A stretch of DNA of 64,000 nt from Heterotrichella gracilis (lineage: Eukaryota > Sar > Xanthophyceae > Tribonematales > Xanthonemataceae), in the NCBI GenBank assembly GCA_032358255.1, contig JAULBX010016749.1:25889-89888 (forward strand), given 5' to 3'. The notes beneath the pieces were generated by a model. The model did not search any database. It was not told where the DNA came from and was given only the letters and a program-made list of their open reading frames with translations. Both the position numbers and the translations under genes were made by a program. Of the stretch, positions 46,059-58,353 are shown one piece after another (positions within the stretch are counted from its first letter, which is position 1; each line of letters begins with the position of its first letter).

Positions 46059-49000
46059 ATGGCGGACAACCTGGCCTCCACTAAAAGCTACTCCGCAAAA
46101 CAGGTACGTTGACGCTTGAAAGTGTCGCGCCATTCGCAATGCATGCACTATTGCATATGCATGCATTTGCCAAGGTTGTGATGCGTTGGTGTATATGCAT
46201 GCTTTGCGTACTGGTCGGCCCCACTATGCAGCTTGTTGGTTAAAAGATTTTTTTGCGCATCCAACCTCGAAACTGCCTTTGAAAGTCCCTTAAAGGACGG
46301 TGAAACACCTGCTTCAGTTGCGATGCCTTGCTCGCTGCCACAGGAGTTTGTGCTCCGAGCGCCAGGGGCATCACACGCATTCACAACATACTATCTCTCC
46401 AAGTTCCCATCGGTAAGCACCCACGCAAGCTGGCCCGTGCCCTCACTGTCTGGGGTGGCGCAGTTGCAGTGTACAGCTTTGTACCTATAGGGTTTGCACA
46501 CAAGAGGAATGCACTGCATACTGGGAGCGCTGCACTTGTTGGGCTTGTTGTTGTGAAGTTCTGTATGAACCCCCACAGGGGCAGGTGTTGCCGTGTTGGT
46601 GGGTTGCGTGCATGCCTGCAGGTGTCATAGGGACGTGTCACAGGTGTTTGTTTGTTCCTGGAAGCTGGGGGAGTTACTGAGGGGTTGCCACAGTAATTGA
46701 GGGTGTTGTGCGGTGCAGGGTCTGCCTGTGTTCCAGGACCAGCAGAAAACCCTACAATGGGACATGAAACCCTTGACAGACGAAGACAGGCGGGCAAAGC
46801 AGGCGGCGGCCAGCAGCAGCGCAACCGAAAGGTACACCCTTGAACAGGGTTACCCCCCTGTGCACAGCCATACGCACCCCTCGTGCATCATCAATAGCGC
46901 ACAAACTCACCTTCCATGGTCGCGGACGCACCCACAACCATTGGGGTGGTTTGCACATAAAAACCCTAAATCCCAAACCATGCATTCACCTCCAGTGCTA
47001 GTGGGTGCACACAATGCTACACCATGCAGGTTTGTACCCCAGTCAATTAGCGCCATTCCCTGCAAGTTTAGTGGTCTGGGCACTGGGGATACGACTGGGG
47101 TTTTGGTGCCGTCATCAGCAAGAACACCTGCATGATCGAACCGCAACCTGCACTCCCCCACCCGCCCATCCTTCGCAGGCCGGCCCCCAGGGGGTGGGAA
47201 CTCAACGAGAGGACCCGTGGGGAGAAACACAAGGGCAGCTTGGAGGGGGGCATGCGCGGCTCGGGTGCCACCTACTTTCTGTTTGTGAAGGAGGGGGCGG
47301 ACTTTGTGGCGCTGCCGGTGAGAACCCTTGCCTAGGGTTCCAGGGTGGGCTGGCGTGGGATGAGGGCCTGTGTGGTGGAGGCTGTCCTGGTGTGCTGGAA
47401 TCTGCATTCTAGTTTGAGAGTTCTGGCAGGCGAATTGGCCACCAAATAAACACTGCTTTAGGGTGTAGTGTGTTTTGGAGGGTTTTGAACACGGTTTTTC
47501 TCACACCCTGCTTATCTCCCTGAAGGTGGGGAACCACATTGCTATTGTTGTGCAGGGATGTGGTTAGGGTGTTGGCTAGGGTATCAGCTTGGTTAGGGTT
47601 TCTGCTAGGGTATCAGTCATGCTGCTTGCCAAGACAAAGCTGGGTGGCACAAGCTGTGCGAGGTTGTCTGTTAATCTGGCTGTGCCGATGCAACGCATGT
47701 GTCTAACTAAATTCCTGCCCTCCCCTTAGGTTGGTGACTGGTACACCTTCCGGCCGCAGAGTCGGCCAGGGGTGGTGAAGACGATCGAGCAGGTGGAGGA
47801 GGAAATGGAGGGCAGGGAGGGGGCGGGGGGTGCGGGCACCTCCAAATTGGCGGCAATGCTCAAGGCTCAGGGAGGTGCGAGAAACCCTTCACGAGGGTTG
47901 TTGTAGGGTTTCTGCTGTGTTGTGCAGCAGATTGCGGTACACCGTGTATAAATAGGGGATATGGCACTGAATTGGGTGATTTGGCGCCTTCCTTCCGCCG
48001 CAATGTGCTCCAGCCTTGTACCAACCCCTGCCTAAGCAGCATTGGATAGGAATTATCTGCTGCCCGATGCATACCCTAGTTCAGTGAATCATATTCAACT
48101 TCCAAATCCCGGTGGAGAGGTCATTAACCCCAGGGAGCCATGCATGAGCAACATAAGCCCCATTATGGAGCTGCACTGGCCCCATACGCCCCATTATTAT
48201 TCCCATACCCCCTCGGCTGACCTCACCTGTGTGGCTTTTGTACCGCAGCTCCCCTTGGCAGCGACGATGAGGGTGGTGGTGGTGGTGGCAAGGGGAGCGA
48301 CGATGATGAAGAGGAGGGCAGGGGAGGGCGGCGGGGCCCCAGGAACGCTGCGCGGCCACCCACGAAAGCTGATATGGGGGATGGTGGGGATGATGACGAG
48401 GACAATGTGAATGTGACCAACCCTGATGACATAGTGGCGCTGGGTGGGGACAAGGTGAGTGAGGGATGATGGGGAGTGGGGGTGGTGGGGTGGGAAGGGG
48501 TTTCCCTGCAATTGCAGCAGGGGTGGTTAATGGTGGTGGTGGTGGAGTGGTTTTCCTTGTGATTACGGGGCGGGTGGTGGTGTGGTGGGGTGTGGTGGGG
48601 AGGCGGGTGCCATGCAAGTGCTTCCCCAGCATTTTGGGGGTGCTGTGGCAGATGGGTTGGGAAGCACAAAAGGTGGTCCTATGCATGAATGCTCATTATG
48701 TAAGGGGTACCCTTTGAACTGAAAATGCATCCTATATATGCATCCTTCTTGCCCAGACCCCCTCAAAATATTTTCAATCCACTCACCTACTGTACCAAAA
48801 ATTATTTTTGGGGGGTCATGTCTAAACGTTTTTGCAATATGTGAACCACTGGTACATGAGTACCAAGGCCATGCTGGCAGTGGCTTATGAGCAGGGGTGG
48901 CAATGCCTGGCCACATCGTGTGCAATGGGGGATAACATAGGGTAAAGCAGAAACAGCAAATAACCAGGGTGTATACACACAAGGGCATGTGCAGCGTGAG

Positions 49001-51174
49001 GACTTTGCTTTCCTTTTCTTATCAAGGTTTTTAACACTTCATTTGTGTGCAGCGTGAGGACTGGGAGCATGTCCAGGAGGCTGCTGATGACGACATCGAC
49101 ATGGGGGAGGGGGATATATTGGATGATGACGAGGGCGTCACCGCGTTCAAGAGGTAGGGTAAAGGGTTTTAGGGTTCAGGGTTCAGGGTTTTAGCGACAC
49201 AGTGTTCAAAAGGTAGGGTCATCCCTGGTTTGTGGGGTGCCGCCCATTGTGGGGGCGTTCTGTTTGCATGTTATCCTGGTCCAGTCCCCAGTGCTTCATT
49301 TGCACTTGTGGTCGCCACACAATTGCTCAACGCACCCTTGAGAATTCTGCATGCCTGGTCATTGCTGGAAACCGGCCGTTCCCTAAACCCCCACCCTCCC
49401 TACCCCCTCCAGTCCAGCCACCCCTAGGCTTGGGCCCCACTGTGTGGGTTGTGGCAGGGCTGTAGGGGGTGAGTCATACGAGGATGTGGATGGGAAACAT
49501 TCGCTGAATAGCCACCCCAAGCCCAGCCTGACTATTCTTGCATTTCCTGACGAGAACAAAATCTACTAATTCCATATAATATTCAAAATTAATTACATGC
49601 GTGTCACGTTGCTGCATCTTTTGCGCGTGTGCAGGGCGGTAGGAGGGGGTGAGTCTGACGACGAGGAGGACGAGGATGGCAACAAGCTCAGCAGTTCAGG
49701 CAAGGAGCTGCAGCAGCTGCTGAAGAAGACAGGAATCGCATCGGACTCGGATGACGAGGACAGGTAGGGAAAAACCCAAACCCTAGCCTAGGTTTTCCCT
49801 AGATTCTAGGGCCTAGGGGAAACAAAAATCCTAGGGAAAACCTAGCGATGCTGTTTATAGGGCTTTTGGTGCAGGAGGGGTTTAGGTGGTTAGCATGGGC
49901 ACCAAATCATGCGCGGAGGGCCAGGACAGGTAGGTGGACCTTAGGGGGCCCTGCAGTAGGGTATTTGTGAGGGGCGTGGCGTTGGAAGTTGACTGGACTC
50001 CCTTGGTACCTCTACACTCCCAAGAAAGTACATTGCAATTACAATCAGCATCACTCATGTCAGCATCATGCGACCATCACGTCATCATCCCAACTGATCG
50101 CTGCGCTGGATCGTTCAGGCCACGTGCGGGATCGGAGGACGAGGAGGATTACGACGATTTGGATCGCATGGCGTCCACCATGCTCCCTGAAGCCTCCCCC
50201 CCTGCGGCCCAGCAGCTGGCGCCGGCACCCACCGCCCCTGTGGCCGGTGACCAACCCAGGGTAAGGAGTGCAGCGGTGGGGGTTTTGTCGTATGGTGGGG
50301 GTGGTGGGTGTTAGTGGGGTATAGTCTGCAAGCTGGGGTCACATGGTGCAAGGAGGGGCAAGTAAGGGGGCATGGGGAGTGCAAGTGGGTGACAATTGTT
50401 GCTATTGATTGGGACCCCCGGGGAGTGCAAGGGGATGATGAGTTGTGTGCAAAGGGGTGTCACCCGCAGCGACCCCATTGGGTGGTGGCCAACCCTGGGC
50501 GGGAGTTGCCATCTGGGGTCGAGAAACACACCAAAAACCTGCCTAGGGTTCCCACACCTTTTCTAACGCCCTGCCACCCTGCCTGAAACCCTACTCAAGG
50601 TATTGACAACCCTAACACCTGCTTGAAACCCCCTGCTGAAGGAGGCAGCCAAAGCTGCCCGCAAGCGCAAGCCCCCCTCTCCCACCGCTCCAAAGGCAGG
50701 GGCAAAAAAGAGCAAAACCGGGGAGGGCGAGGCAGCCCCCAGCACGAGTGGGGGTGTGAGCGAGCAGGATGTGGTTTCGCATCTGGCATCCACCGGGCCC
50801 ATCCCCATCAGCGAGCTGTCCAACAGGTTCAAGACGCGGCTCAAGGTGGGTGGAAACCCTTGGAAAAGGCCCTTGAGGTTCCCTAAAACTCTAGATAGAA
50901 ATCCTAGAATATCACCCACATTCCAGCTTAATGTATCAACATCCATAATTGTGTTGCCGGAGCAGAGTGGCCCTCCTCCCCACTTCATGATCTGCACCAG
51001 CCATGATACATCACATTCCGGCGTAGCAATATCCTAAACCCTCGCCCTCTACTTGTGCAGACTCCGGAAGACAAGAAGGCTTTCACCGCCATTGTGAAAA
51101 AGGTGGCCAAAATGGAGGAGCACCCTGCTGGATCTGGGGTCAAATGCGTAACCCTTAAGGTGAAGCCAGCCTGA
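46059..51174 (+). CDS. Transcription initiation factor IIF subunit alpha (RAP74)
   Basis: Eleven exons: 46059-46103, 46344-46412, 46719-46831, 47179-47317, 47730-47874, 48249-48454, 49053-49153, 49635-49763, 50119-50260, 50642-50845 and 51061-51174. All join in phase to give 468 residues. TFIIF binds RNA polymerase II and helps assemble the pre-initiation complex; alpha pairs with the beta (RAP30) subunit. The N-terminal dimerisation domain shows EFVLRAP, GSGATYFLFVKEG, FVALPVGDWYTFRP and VEEEM, in the family order. A long acidic middle (residues about 172-345, DDDEE-type runs) follows. The C-terminal winged helix (about 397-468) reads SEQDVVSHLASTGPIPISEL and ends VTLKVKPA. The start MADNLASTKS is the only in-frame ATG before the first donor. 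Introns after exons 7 and 8 hold partial copies of exon ends. Confidence 0.92.
49191..49490 (+). repeat. Partial copies of TFIIF alpha exon 7 end and exon 8 start
   Basis: Exon 7 ends GCGTTCAAGAG|GTAGGGT; 49198-49219 reads GTGTTCAAAAGGTAGGGT. Exon 8 begins GCAG|GGCGGTAGGAGGGGG with TGAGTCTGACGACGAGG after it; 49452-49485 reads GGCAGGGCTGTAGGGGGTGAG followed by TCATACGAGGATG. In each case the copied piece contains the splice site and the adjacent exon bases. A weaker echo of the exon 8 donor (GGACAGGTAGG) lies near 49922-49934. Confidence 0.65.
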
Positions 51175-53039
51175 GCATGGAACGGGGAGGGGGGCGGGTT
51201 TCAATCTGCAACGAGGGTTGGTTGGTCACCCCTTGTGTGCACCCCATCGCAGTCACAATTTTGGCTTCCTTGTTTGCCATCCACTGGGTGGTCCAGTGGT
51301 CAGCCAATGACAGGCCAGCAAGAGTGTTGGGTGCGTTTAGGATGGCTGTTTGATGCATCTTAGCGAGGGCATGATGCCCACACAGAACAGCGCGATTGTT
51401 TCGGTGGTTATAGTTACATTACAGCACACCGGCACAGACGCCAGATCAGCAATCAGCCTAGCACAAGCGCGATTATTCTGGTGATGGTTTTTTCTAACCC
51501 ACAGCTACTGGATATTGATACCCACAGCAACTGTGATATACCACAATGGGCTGGCCAGCACCACTGCCATTGCGCATCCCATTGTGCATGCATACCCCCA
51601 GCTCAATTGGGCGTCATCAACGTCTGCAACGCCCGCGGACGATCGGAGACCCAGGCAATAGCACACTAGTAAGTGATTCTTCAAAGCTCCTTGTAATTGT
51701 GTATACAATCGTATCGAAAGGAAGGTCCCTTTGCCCGCCTGCCCATCCCCATGGGATCATGTGGAGTCCCAGTAAGCTTCTAGTATGTTTATCCCGATGC
51801 ATACCACTTGAAAACCAGGGGCACCAGGTTGATCGGCCACTTCAACGTTTATGCAAGTTGTAACCTACCCCATCGATTCCGTTTGCAAGAGGTCACGACA
51901 CACATGCATGCATACAGGGCATGCATAAATGCATAAAAGGACTTAACCATGCATATGCATTGGCGTTGCTGAACAGCAGCCATCCTTGTGGTACGCACAC
52001 CCCCGCGGCCATACATGTGGAGGCGTCTAATATGCCCTGCTGTGCGTACTGGTTTTTGCTTACTGGAAAGCCGCGCGTCGCGCACCGCCGGCCAGCACTG
52101 CCGGCCGCGGCGCGCCGATCAAGTCGCCGACCGTCGCGTCGCCGACCGAAGTTACGTGGCCAACCGTTCGCGTGGTGGGGGAGGTTGCGTGTTCGTTTCC
52201 TTGCTGCGATTCCGCAGTGCAAGCGGCGCCGTATAAATGTGTCGCCAGTGAAGTTCTCAAGGCTGTGTCTTCAAAGCCAGTTTGCACTGTCCGATGCATG
52301 TGTGATGCCACCGGCTGATAGTACGCGAACTTGTAAAGTTTATCATATCACAACCTAGTTGGAGTGATTCTGTGTCGTCAGTTACAGCTGAACCAAGTTC
52401 TGAAAGGTCGGAAGTGTGACTTGGGTCATCATTAGGTTCACTGGGAGCCAGTTGTTGGAGGCTTCGGAAGGACCTAGGTAGGCACCGTCGACCCATAGGG
52501 AGGCACCCCTTTCAACTGCAGAACAGCTTTCTCAAAGACCTGATATATATATCGCAGCGAATTGTCTATTTTGTGCTGTCTCTGTTGAATCCAGTATCTG
52601 GCTCTTGCCTGGTGTCCAACATGCATATGTGTGGCGTGCATGCAACAGGTGAAACAGGTGGGTCCTCACTGGTGACACCCAGCGCTGTACTGACCACTCA
52701 CTGTGTATCCCAAGTGATGAATACACGAGACACTGACATACTAGCTGCTCAGATTACACCCCTCCTCATCACGTGCAATGCCCCTACCCCCCTCCCTCAC
52801 CCACCCTCCAAGGGATCGCCCCTCCCCCCCTATACTCCCCCCTCTCCCCACACCACATACCAGCCCCCCATAGGGCCCCAACCAGCAGACAAAACCCCAA
52901 CCCCTGACCCCCCACCCCTCAGACCCCCCACCCCGCAGACCCCCACCCCCATCAACAGCGCACTATGCGCAGCCACCCGCGTGCACAAGCGGCTGTGGGC
53001 GGACGGGGCCGCACCACCCACAATAACCATGCACACCAC
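51175..53039. other. Intergenic region
   Basis: This includes the 3' flank of TFIIF alpha (TGTAA motifs near 51691 and 51858) and the 5' flank of the lactone oxidase gene. About 52060-52160 is GC-rich with CGCCG/GTCGCC repeats. About 52780-52960 is C-rich. I saw no supported gene. Confidence 0.45.
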
Positions 53040-56000
53040 ATGACCCTCCAGCCTATGACAGGCGCCATTGCGGTGCTATGTGTGGCGCTGCTGGCCAGTG
53101 ATGCCCTGGCGCAGCAGTGCCGCATGCCCCCTTCAGCCGCACCCACAAGCTGCGGCCTGCCAGTGAAGCTGGCCAATTTCCAAGGTGGACAATGGGGTGG
53201 ATTTGATGGGGATATGTGTGACGAGGGCAGGGTGGATGCCATTGGGTGTTACAATACGTTATGTCATGTGCACCCTCTCTTGTGTCTCCTCCCCTCACAG
53301 ACGCCGCACACTTCCCTCCCCCTACACCCCCATTCCAACACTTTACAGCCCGCTTCCACGCCCTTGCGCAGGGTATTGAACCTCATGGAACCCCCTAACA
53401 TTAGTCTCTGCACCCTAACCCCATTCCCAAACCCTTGCGCAGGGTATCACGGCTGCAGCGGTGGTGTGATGGTTGGTAGGCCCCGCAACATCACCCAGGC
53501 ACAGGCCATGATCCAGAAATTCGACAAAGTCAAGGCGGTGGCGGTGGGGGCATCTTGGAACGAGGCCCAATTCTGTGCCGGGATTGACAGCCGGTCTATC
53601 AACATTGTGATGACTGAGCTGGACAACGTGCTGGCATTGTAAGTTATGACTAGGTTGTGATTAGCTGGGATAGGTTATAATTATGTAGGATGACTGAGAT
53701 GGACGACGTGCTGGCGTTGTGGGTTGTGATTGTGTGCTGCGCGTGTGCGCATGCTCGCGGGCGATGTCCTGCATATGCATGCATGCAAATGTGAGGAATC
53801 GATCACCCCTGATTTGTCCCTCGCCACAAAATCGACTACCTTGTCACTCATGCGTCATGCTTGCCGCCACCCCAGTGACCTCCATCCTCCACCTCCCCTG
53901 CACATGCCATCACAATAGGATGCCCAGAGTTACCTAAACCCTAAACCCTGCCCTGAAACCCTTGAAGTTGCCCTAAACCCTTAAACTTGCCCCTCTCATG
54001 CAGCATCCTGTCCAATGGCGATGCATCCCAAGTGGCCCCAGGCCAGTTCCCTATTCAAGTCAACGAATCAGAGCCATCCGTGACCGTGGATGCGGGCATA
54101 CCCCAGCGCATGCTGCTCGACTACCTGGCGGGGTACAACAAGGGGAGTAACCCCAAGGGGTGGACCCTCCCCGCCTTCAGCTGGTTTGTGGACCAGACAA
54201 TCGGCGGCGCTGTGGCCACCGGCACGCATGGGAGCTCCTTCAGATATGGCAGCCTGTCCAGCCAGGTAGGGAAACACAAACTATTTTGATAACTAGAATA
54301 ATGTACAGGCCAAGGTGGCACGAAAGTGAGGAAGTGTGCTAGGAGGGACACGCTTACTTGCCATGCCCTGCAACAATAAAGAAAATTGTTGAACACATAA
54401 ATTCCGTGTATCCCTTTTCTGCTTTCCTCCCCGATTCTGTGCATTAACACACCCTTCAACTTCCCCGCTTCTCACAGACCCTGGCCATCCAAGTCCTGCT
54501 GGCAAACGGCACACTCACATGGTTCACACCCCGCGCCCACCCTCACCTCTACCGCGCCCTCATGGTCAGCGTTGGCCGGCTGGGGATAATCACAAAGCTG
54601 AAAATGAGGATCATTCCCCAGCGATCGGTCAAGCGCACCCGCACCGACCTCAAGTTCGATGCCATGGTGAACCAGCTTGGAGCGGTGCAGGATGCGTACA
54701 ATCAAGCAAAGGAGGCGAGGTCTGCGGCTGCGCTGCAGGCCGCCCTGCTGCAGCTGGACCGCACACAGGCAAACCCCTAAACCCTGGACCCTAAACCTTT
54801 GGATAGGGTATTGCTATGCTGGATTGAGGCGCCAGCTGGGTGCATATGCCAGCATGCAGAGCATTTGTCAGCGGGTTTTGGTGCTTTCAATACAGAATGA
54901 TGTGATACCATGACAATGAATCATCAGATGCAAAGCCCATCCCAGTCCTGCATATAATAGTATGAATGTTCAAAAGATTCGTAACACAGCTTCCCTTCCC
55001 ACCTGCAGATGTTTTGGTTTGTGCCCACTGCCCAGGCCTGGCGCGTGGATTACCAGCCCCTGGATACCGACCCTGTGGAGGCCATCCTGAATCTGGATGA
55101 TGGGGAGCCAGGGGTACTGGGGTTCAGTGGTGCGCCAGCCCTGCATACTTAAACCTGAATCCCTAATCCTACATTCAAATTCCATGCGCACCCTCAAAGC
55201 TTTGAGACAGGGGTTCGCCCCAAGTCCTTGCATTTGAAATCCCCATTTGAGAGGTTGTCATGTATATACTGAGCGGCACCTATGCGAGAGCGGAAAACCA
55301 GCTGCTCTGCTCAGTACATACATGACAACCTCCCAAAAAATGTTTCTCAATTTTGGCAAAATTCCATTGCCCCTTTCTCCCCAGGTGACACGGTCAGCGC
55401 AGACGGCGTCTACCCACAGAAGGCCAAGCGCCCCGCGGGCGCCAACTCTGCCTTTGGAGCCAACGCCGCATTCTGGAGCAACTTCTTCTCAATGACACTG
55501 CAGCCAATCACCCAGAGCGGCACCTATGACTCGCGCAAGTCCTACCTGTCGGTGACTACCGCCAAGACCAGATATGATGGGTCCAATCCCTATGACCAGT
55601 ACGAGGTGTCCATTCCTCTGGAGTATGCTGCCTCCTGCCTCAAGGAGGTGGGTGGAAGGGGGGGGGGAACCCCTAGGAGGCTATTCTTAGGCCAGTGTGC
55701 AGTGACTGCATTTTGCTGCCCAGTGCATCAAGGTGAAATTGGGGTTGAATTGTGCTGATGAGCTGATGGGTCCAACCCCTATGATCAGTATGAGGTGTCC
55801 ATTCCTCTGGAGTATGCTGCCTCCTGCCTCAAGGAGGTGGGTGGAAGGCAGATAGTTTTTTGTTCATTTTCTAATTCATTTACTATATTGAATTTGAAAT
55901 TTTGTATTTTAACAAACAAAATATCCTAGGAGGGGCTTGAGGGCAATACCCCATGGGTCAAGGGCAGGGTCAACAGGGGGGGAGAGGGATTTGTGTGTGA

Positions 56001-57235
56001 AACAGGATGGTTTAAATGCCCCTTCTTAAAACTGAGCACCCCCCTCCCTCCAGGTTGGCTCCCAGGTGTATGCTGAGGGTCTGAACGAGGGCTTCCGCAC
56101 CCCCGCCCTCATCCGCTTTGTGGCTGGCGAGCAGGCCTACCTGTCAAACACCAACGGGGGCCCACGCATGTACATCAACATGGAGGACTATGTGTCATGC
56201 GCAACAGGTGGGTGGGGGTGGGGGTGGGGGTGTGCTTAAGCACCCCACCTGTTGCATGATCTACGTGATGTGCGCATACGCTACAGGTGGGTGCAAGTGT
56301 GCATATGCGCTAGCAGGCGGCCACGCTCTGCTTAAACATGGGACATTTGATGATGAAATTCACTGAATATGAGAAAAAGATTGCCGTGTACCACAGACGG
56401 GTACAGTTTTTTGTGCGCATGCATGTGCAACCCTCCTTAGTTCATCAACACCCCACCTGCCTCAACCTTTCCCAGCTCTCTAAAACCCTAACAACACCCT
56501 AATGTCCCCTTCCCAGGCAAGAACAACACCAACTTCCTGCGCACGATTGACCTGTTCCGCTCCAAATGTGGCGCGCGCCTGCACTGGGGCAAGTCGGGCT
56601 GGCCTCGATTTGCATCCTGCTTCGATGGAGCCCTGGAGTACCCCCAGTCATGGTGCCACTTTGGCTGCGCCGTCAAGGTGCGTGCAGGGCAAATGATTGA
56701 ATTGTGCACACTCAAAATATTAATCTTTTCTCCCAGGGAAATGCGCACGTTTACATGCGTGCATGTGGATGCGCGCATTCTACGCATGCACACGAATACA
56801 AGTGTGCTGGATGGGTTTTGCGTGCGTACATGTAGGGGCATGGCACGTGTGTGCGTATATATATACGGCTTGTGTGAGCATCATCCATCAGACAGTCAGT
56901 GTTTGGAAATTTGAAAAATCTGAACAATATTACCGTACCAGTGAGGGCCCATTGCGCACCTTCAAGACACCTAATTTATATTGCCACTGCGACCATACTG
57001 CGCACCACAACCGGTATGGGTTTTCATTTTGTTTTTATTTTTCATCGATTTTATGTGCGCCACCCTGCAGGAGCTCGACCCCTCTGACAAGTTCTCCACC
57101 ACGTCCCCTGTGTGGCAATGGAGGGCTACACGCGGGGGGCAGGAGGTGCCCCTAGCCACCTGCTGCGGGCCACACGGCTTCAACTACAACGCCTGCCAAT
57201 GCGCGCCCAGGACCAGCTGCCAGGCCAGCAGCTAA
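53040..57235 (+). CDS. Secreted FAD-dependent sugar-lactone oxidase (gulonolactone oxidase/ALO family)
   Basis: Nine exons: 53040-53184, 53443-53638, 54004-54265, 54478-54768, 55009-55129, 55385-55647, 56054-56207, 56517-56677 and 57071-57235; 585 residues. The family oxidises aldonolactones such as L-gulono- or D-arabinono-lactone with O2, often toward ascorbate-type products. An N-terminal signal peptide (TGAIAVLCVALLASDALA) implies secretion. A PCMH-type FAD domain follows (RPRNITQAQAM, VAVGASWNEAQF, GGAVATGTHGSSFRYGSLS). The C-terminal ALO domain carries HWGK at about 500-503. The usual His of the GGHSW flavin-linking motif is replaced (GASWN), so FAD is probably not covalently bound there. 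The extreme C-terminus is Cys-rich (TCCGPHGF, CQCAPRTSC), unlike cytosolic members. Intron 4 appears to use a GC donor (CACAG|GCAAAC). The exact lactone is not deducible. Confidence 0.88.
53683..53722 (+). repeat. Copy of the lactone oxidase exon 2 end
   Basis: Exon 2 ends GATGACTGAGCTGGACAACG then TGCTGGCATT|GTAAGT. Forty-five bases into the intron the sequence repeats as GATGACTGAGATGGACGACG then TGCTGGCGTTGTGGGT. Most differences are single bases and the donor is altered. A copy of the preceding acceptor (CCCTTGCGCAGGGTAT) also lies at about 53362-53380, ahead of the real one. Confidence 0.8.
55756..55855 (+). repeat. Near-perfect copy of the lactone oxidase exon 6 end and donor
   Basis: The last 70-odd coding bases of exon 6, from GATGGGTCCAA to CTCAAGGAG, plus the donor GTGGGTGGAAGG, recur about 190 bp downstream in the intron. 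Only three coding bases differ, all at third codon positions (AAT/AAC, GAC/GAT, TAC/TAT), so the encoded peptide is unchanged. A second functional-looking donor therefore exists in the intron. Confidence 0.9.
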
Positions 57236-58353
57236 ACATTGTTCATGTCATACCCGGGGCCAGATGTAGAGGGCTGGAGTATGGCCAACCTGGAATCAAC
57301 TTTGAGCCTCATGGTATAGCTAGCTGGTCTGGCAATATTTAATGGCAGCAATGGTTTACTGCGCTAAGTGCCTGTAGGACCTGCCTCTGGATCAGCAGCT
57401 AGACTGCCAGGTTGGTAGTGCTAAAAGGAGCCAGATTATGTAGGCTCCGCGGTTGGAATTTGTCGCCCTTTAGGAATCAGACTATGCTCCCTGTTGAATG
57501 AATGTCAACTTGAAACGAACCTTGAATCTGCCGCAGATGAAAGTGACCAACGTCGTTTAATAATTAATATTCTCATGCGGCCCACGGCATTGACGCAGTG
57601 ACGTCGACATTGCCAACAGCTGTACTAGTACTCTGTATGGGACGTCCAATGAACAATTCATTGGAATATATATACCAAATAGTTATATAAAAATGCATAC
57701 AGGTCTTGCGTCTTTCGACTCCAGACAAGCGTTTCCCATCACTTGCTGATATCATGTTATAGATGGTTACATTTAATGGGCCAGGCAGTGTAATTCACAA
57801 TGTGCTGAGAATAACTCACTCAGTGAGAATAACTCACTCAGTCTGACAGGTTGGATTGCAATCATATTTGTCACTCAAATCGCTCCAGCATTATTATTTG
57901 TTTATTAAGTGCCTGGCCAGCCGTCAGGCTCTGGTTGGTTCAGCTAGCCTGAGGACTGTCACAGCTGTTTGCGCCTTCCCCTTGTCCCGAACCACTACGA
58001 TGCATGCTGCCAGCGATGCACCTTCAAGATGTCATACCCCCTCGCTAAACCCTAAACCCTATGCAGTCAACAGTCACTGCTGCGGCCCACAGCCAGCGGC
58101 GCACCCGTAAGATACCCCTTCCCTGAACCCCAAAAAGTCACAGTCAACGCGAAGCTCACGGAAACACAGGGCAATGAGCCAAAGTCGGTTTGGAATCGCC
58201 TTCTACTGTAACTGTAATATCATTGCTAAGCAGCGTACATTGCGGTACCCTGCGGAAAACTGCTGCAAGGGGCATCCTAGGGGCAGCTTCCCCCAGCACA
58301 ACGGCCCCGCTTGCCGCCAAACCCTATGGATCCTCCATTAGGGCATTCCTATG
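57236..58353. other. Convergent intergenic region
   Basis: This holds the 3' ends of the lactone oxidase (+) and the MCUR1-like gene (-). A TGTAA motif lies near 57788 on the plus strand and the reverse TTACA near 57768, so the two transcripts may overlap slightly. No gene was seen. Confidence 0.5.

Noticed and set aside
48081-48686. Minus-strand His/Pro-rich frames opposite TFIIF alpha exon 6
   Set aside because: Shadow of the acidic GAT/GGT-rich exon. No splice or family support.
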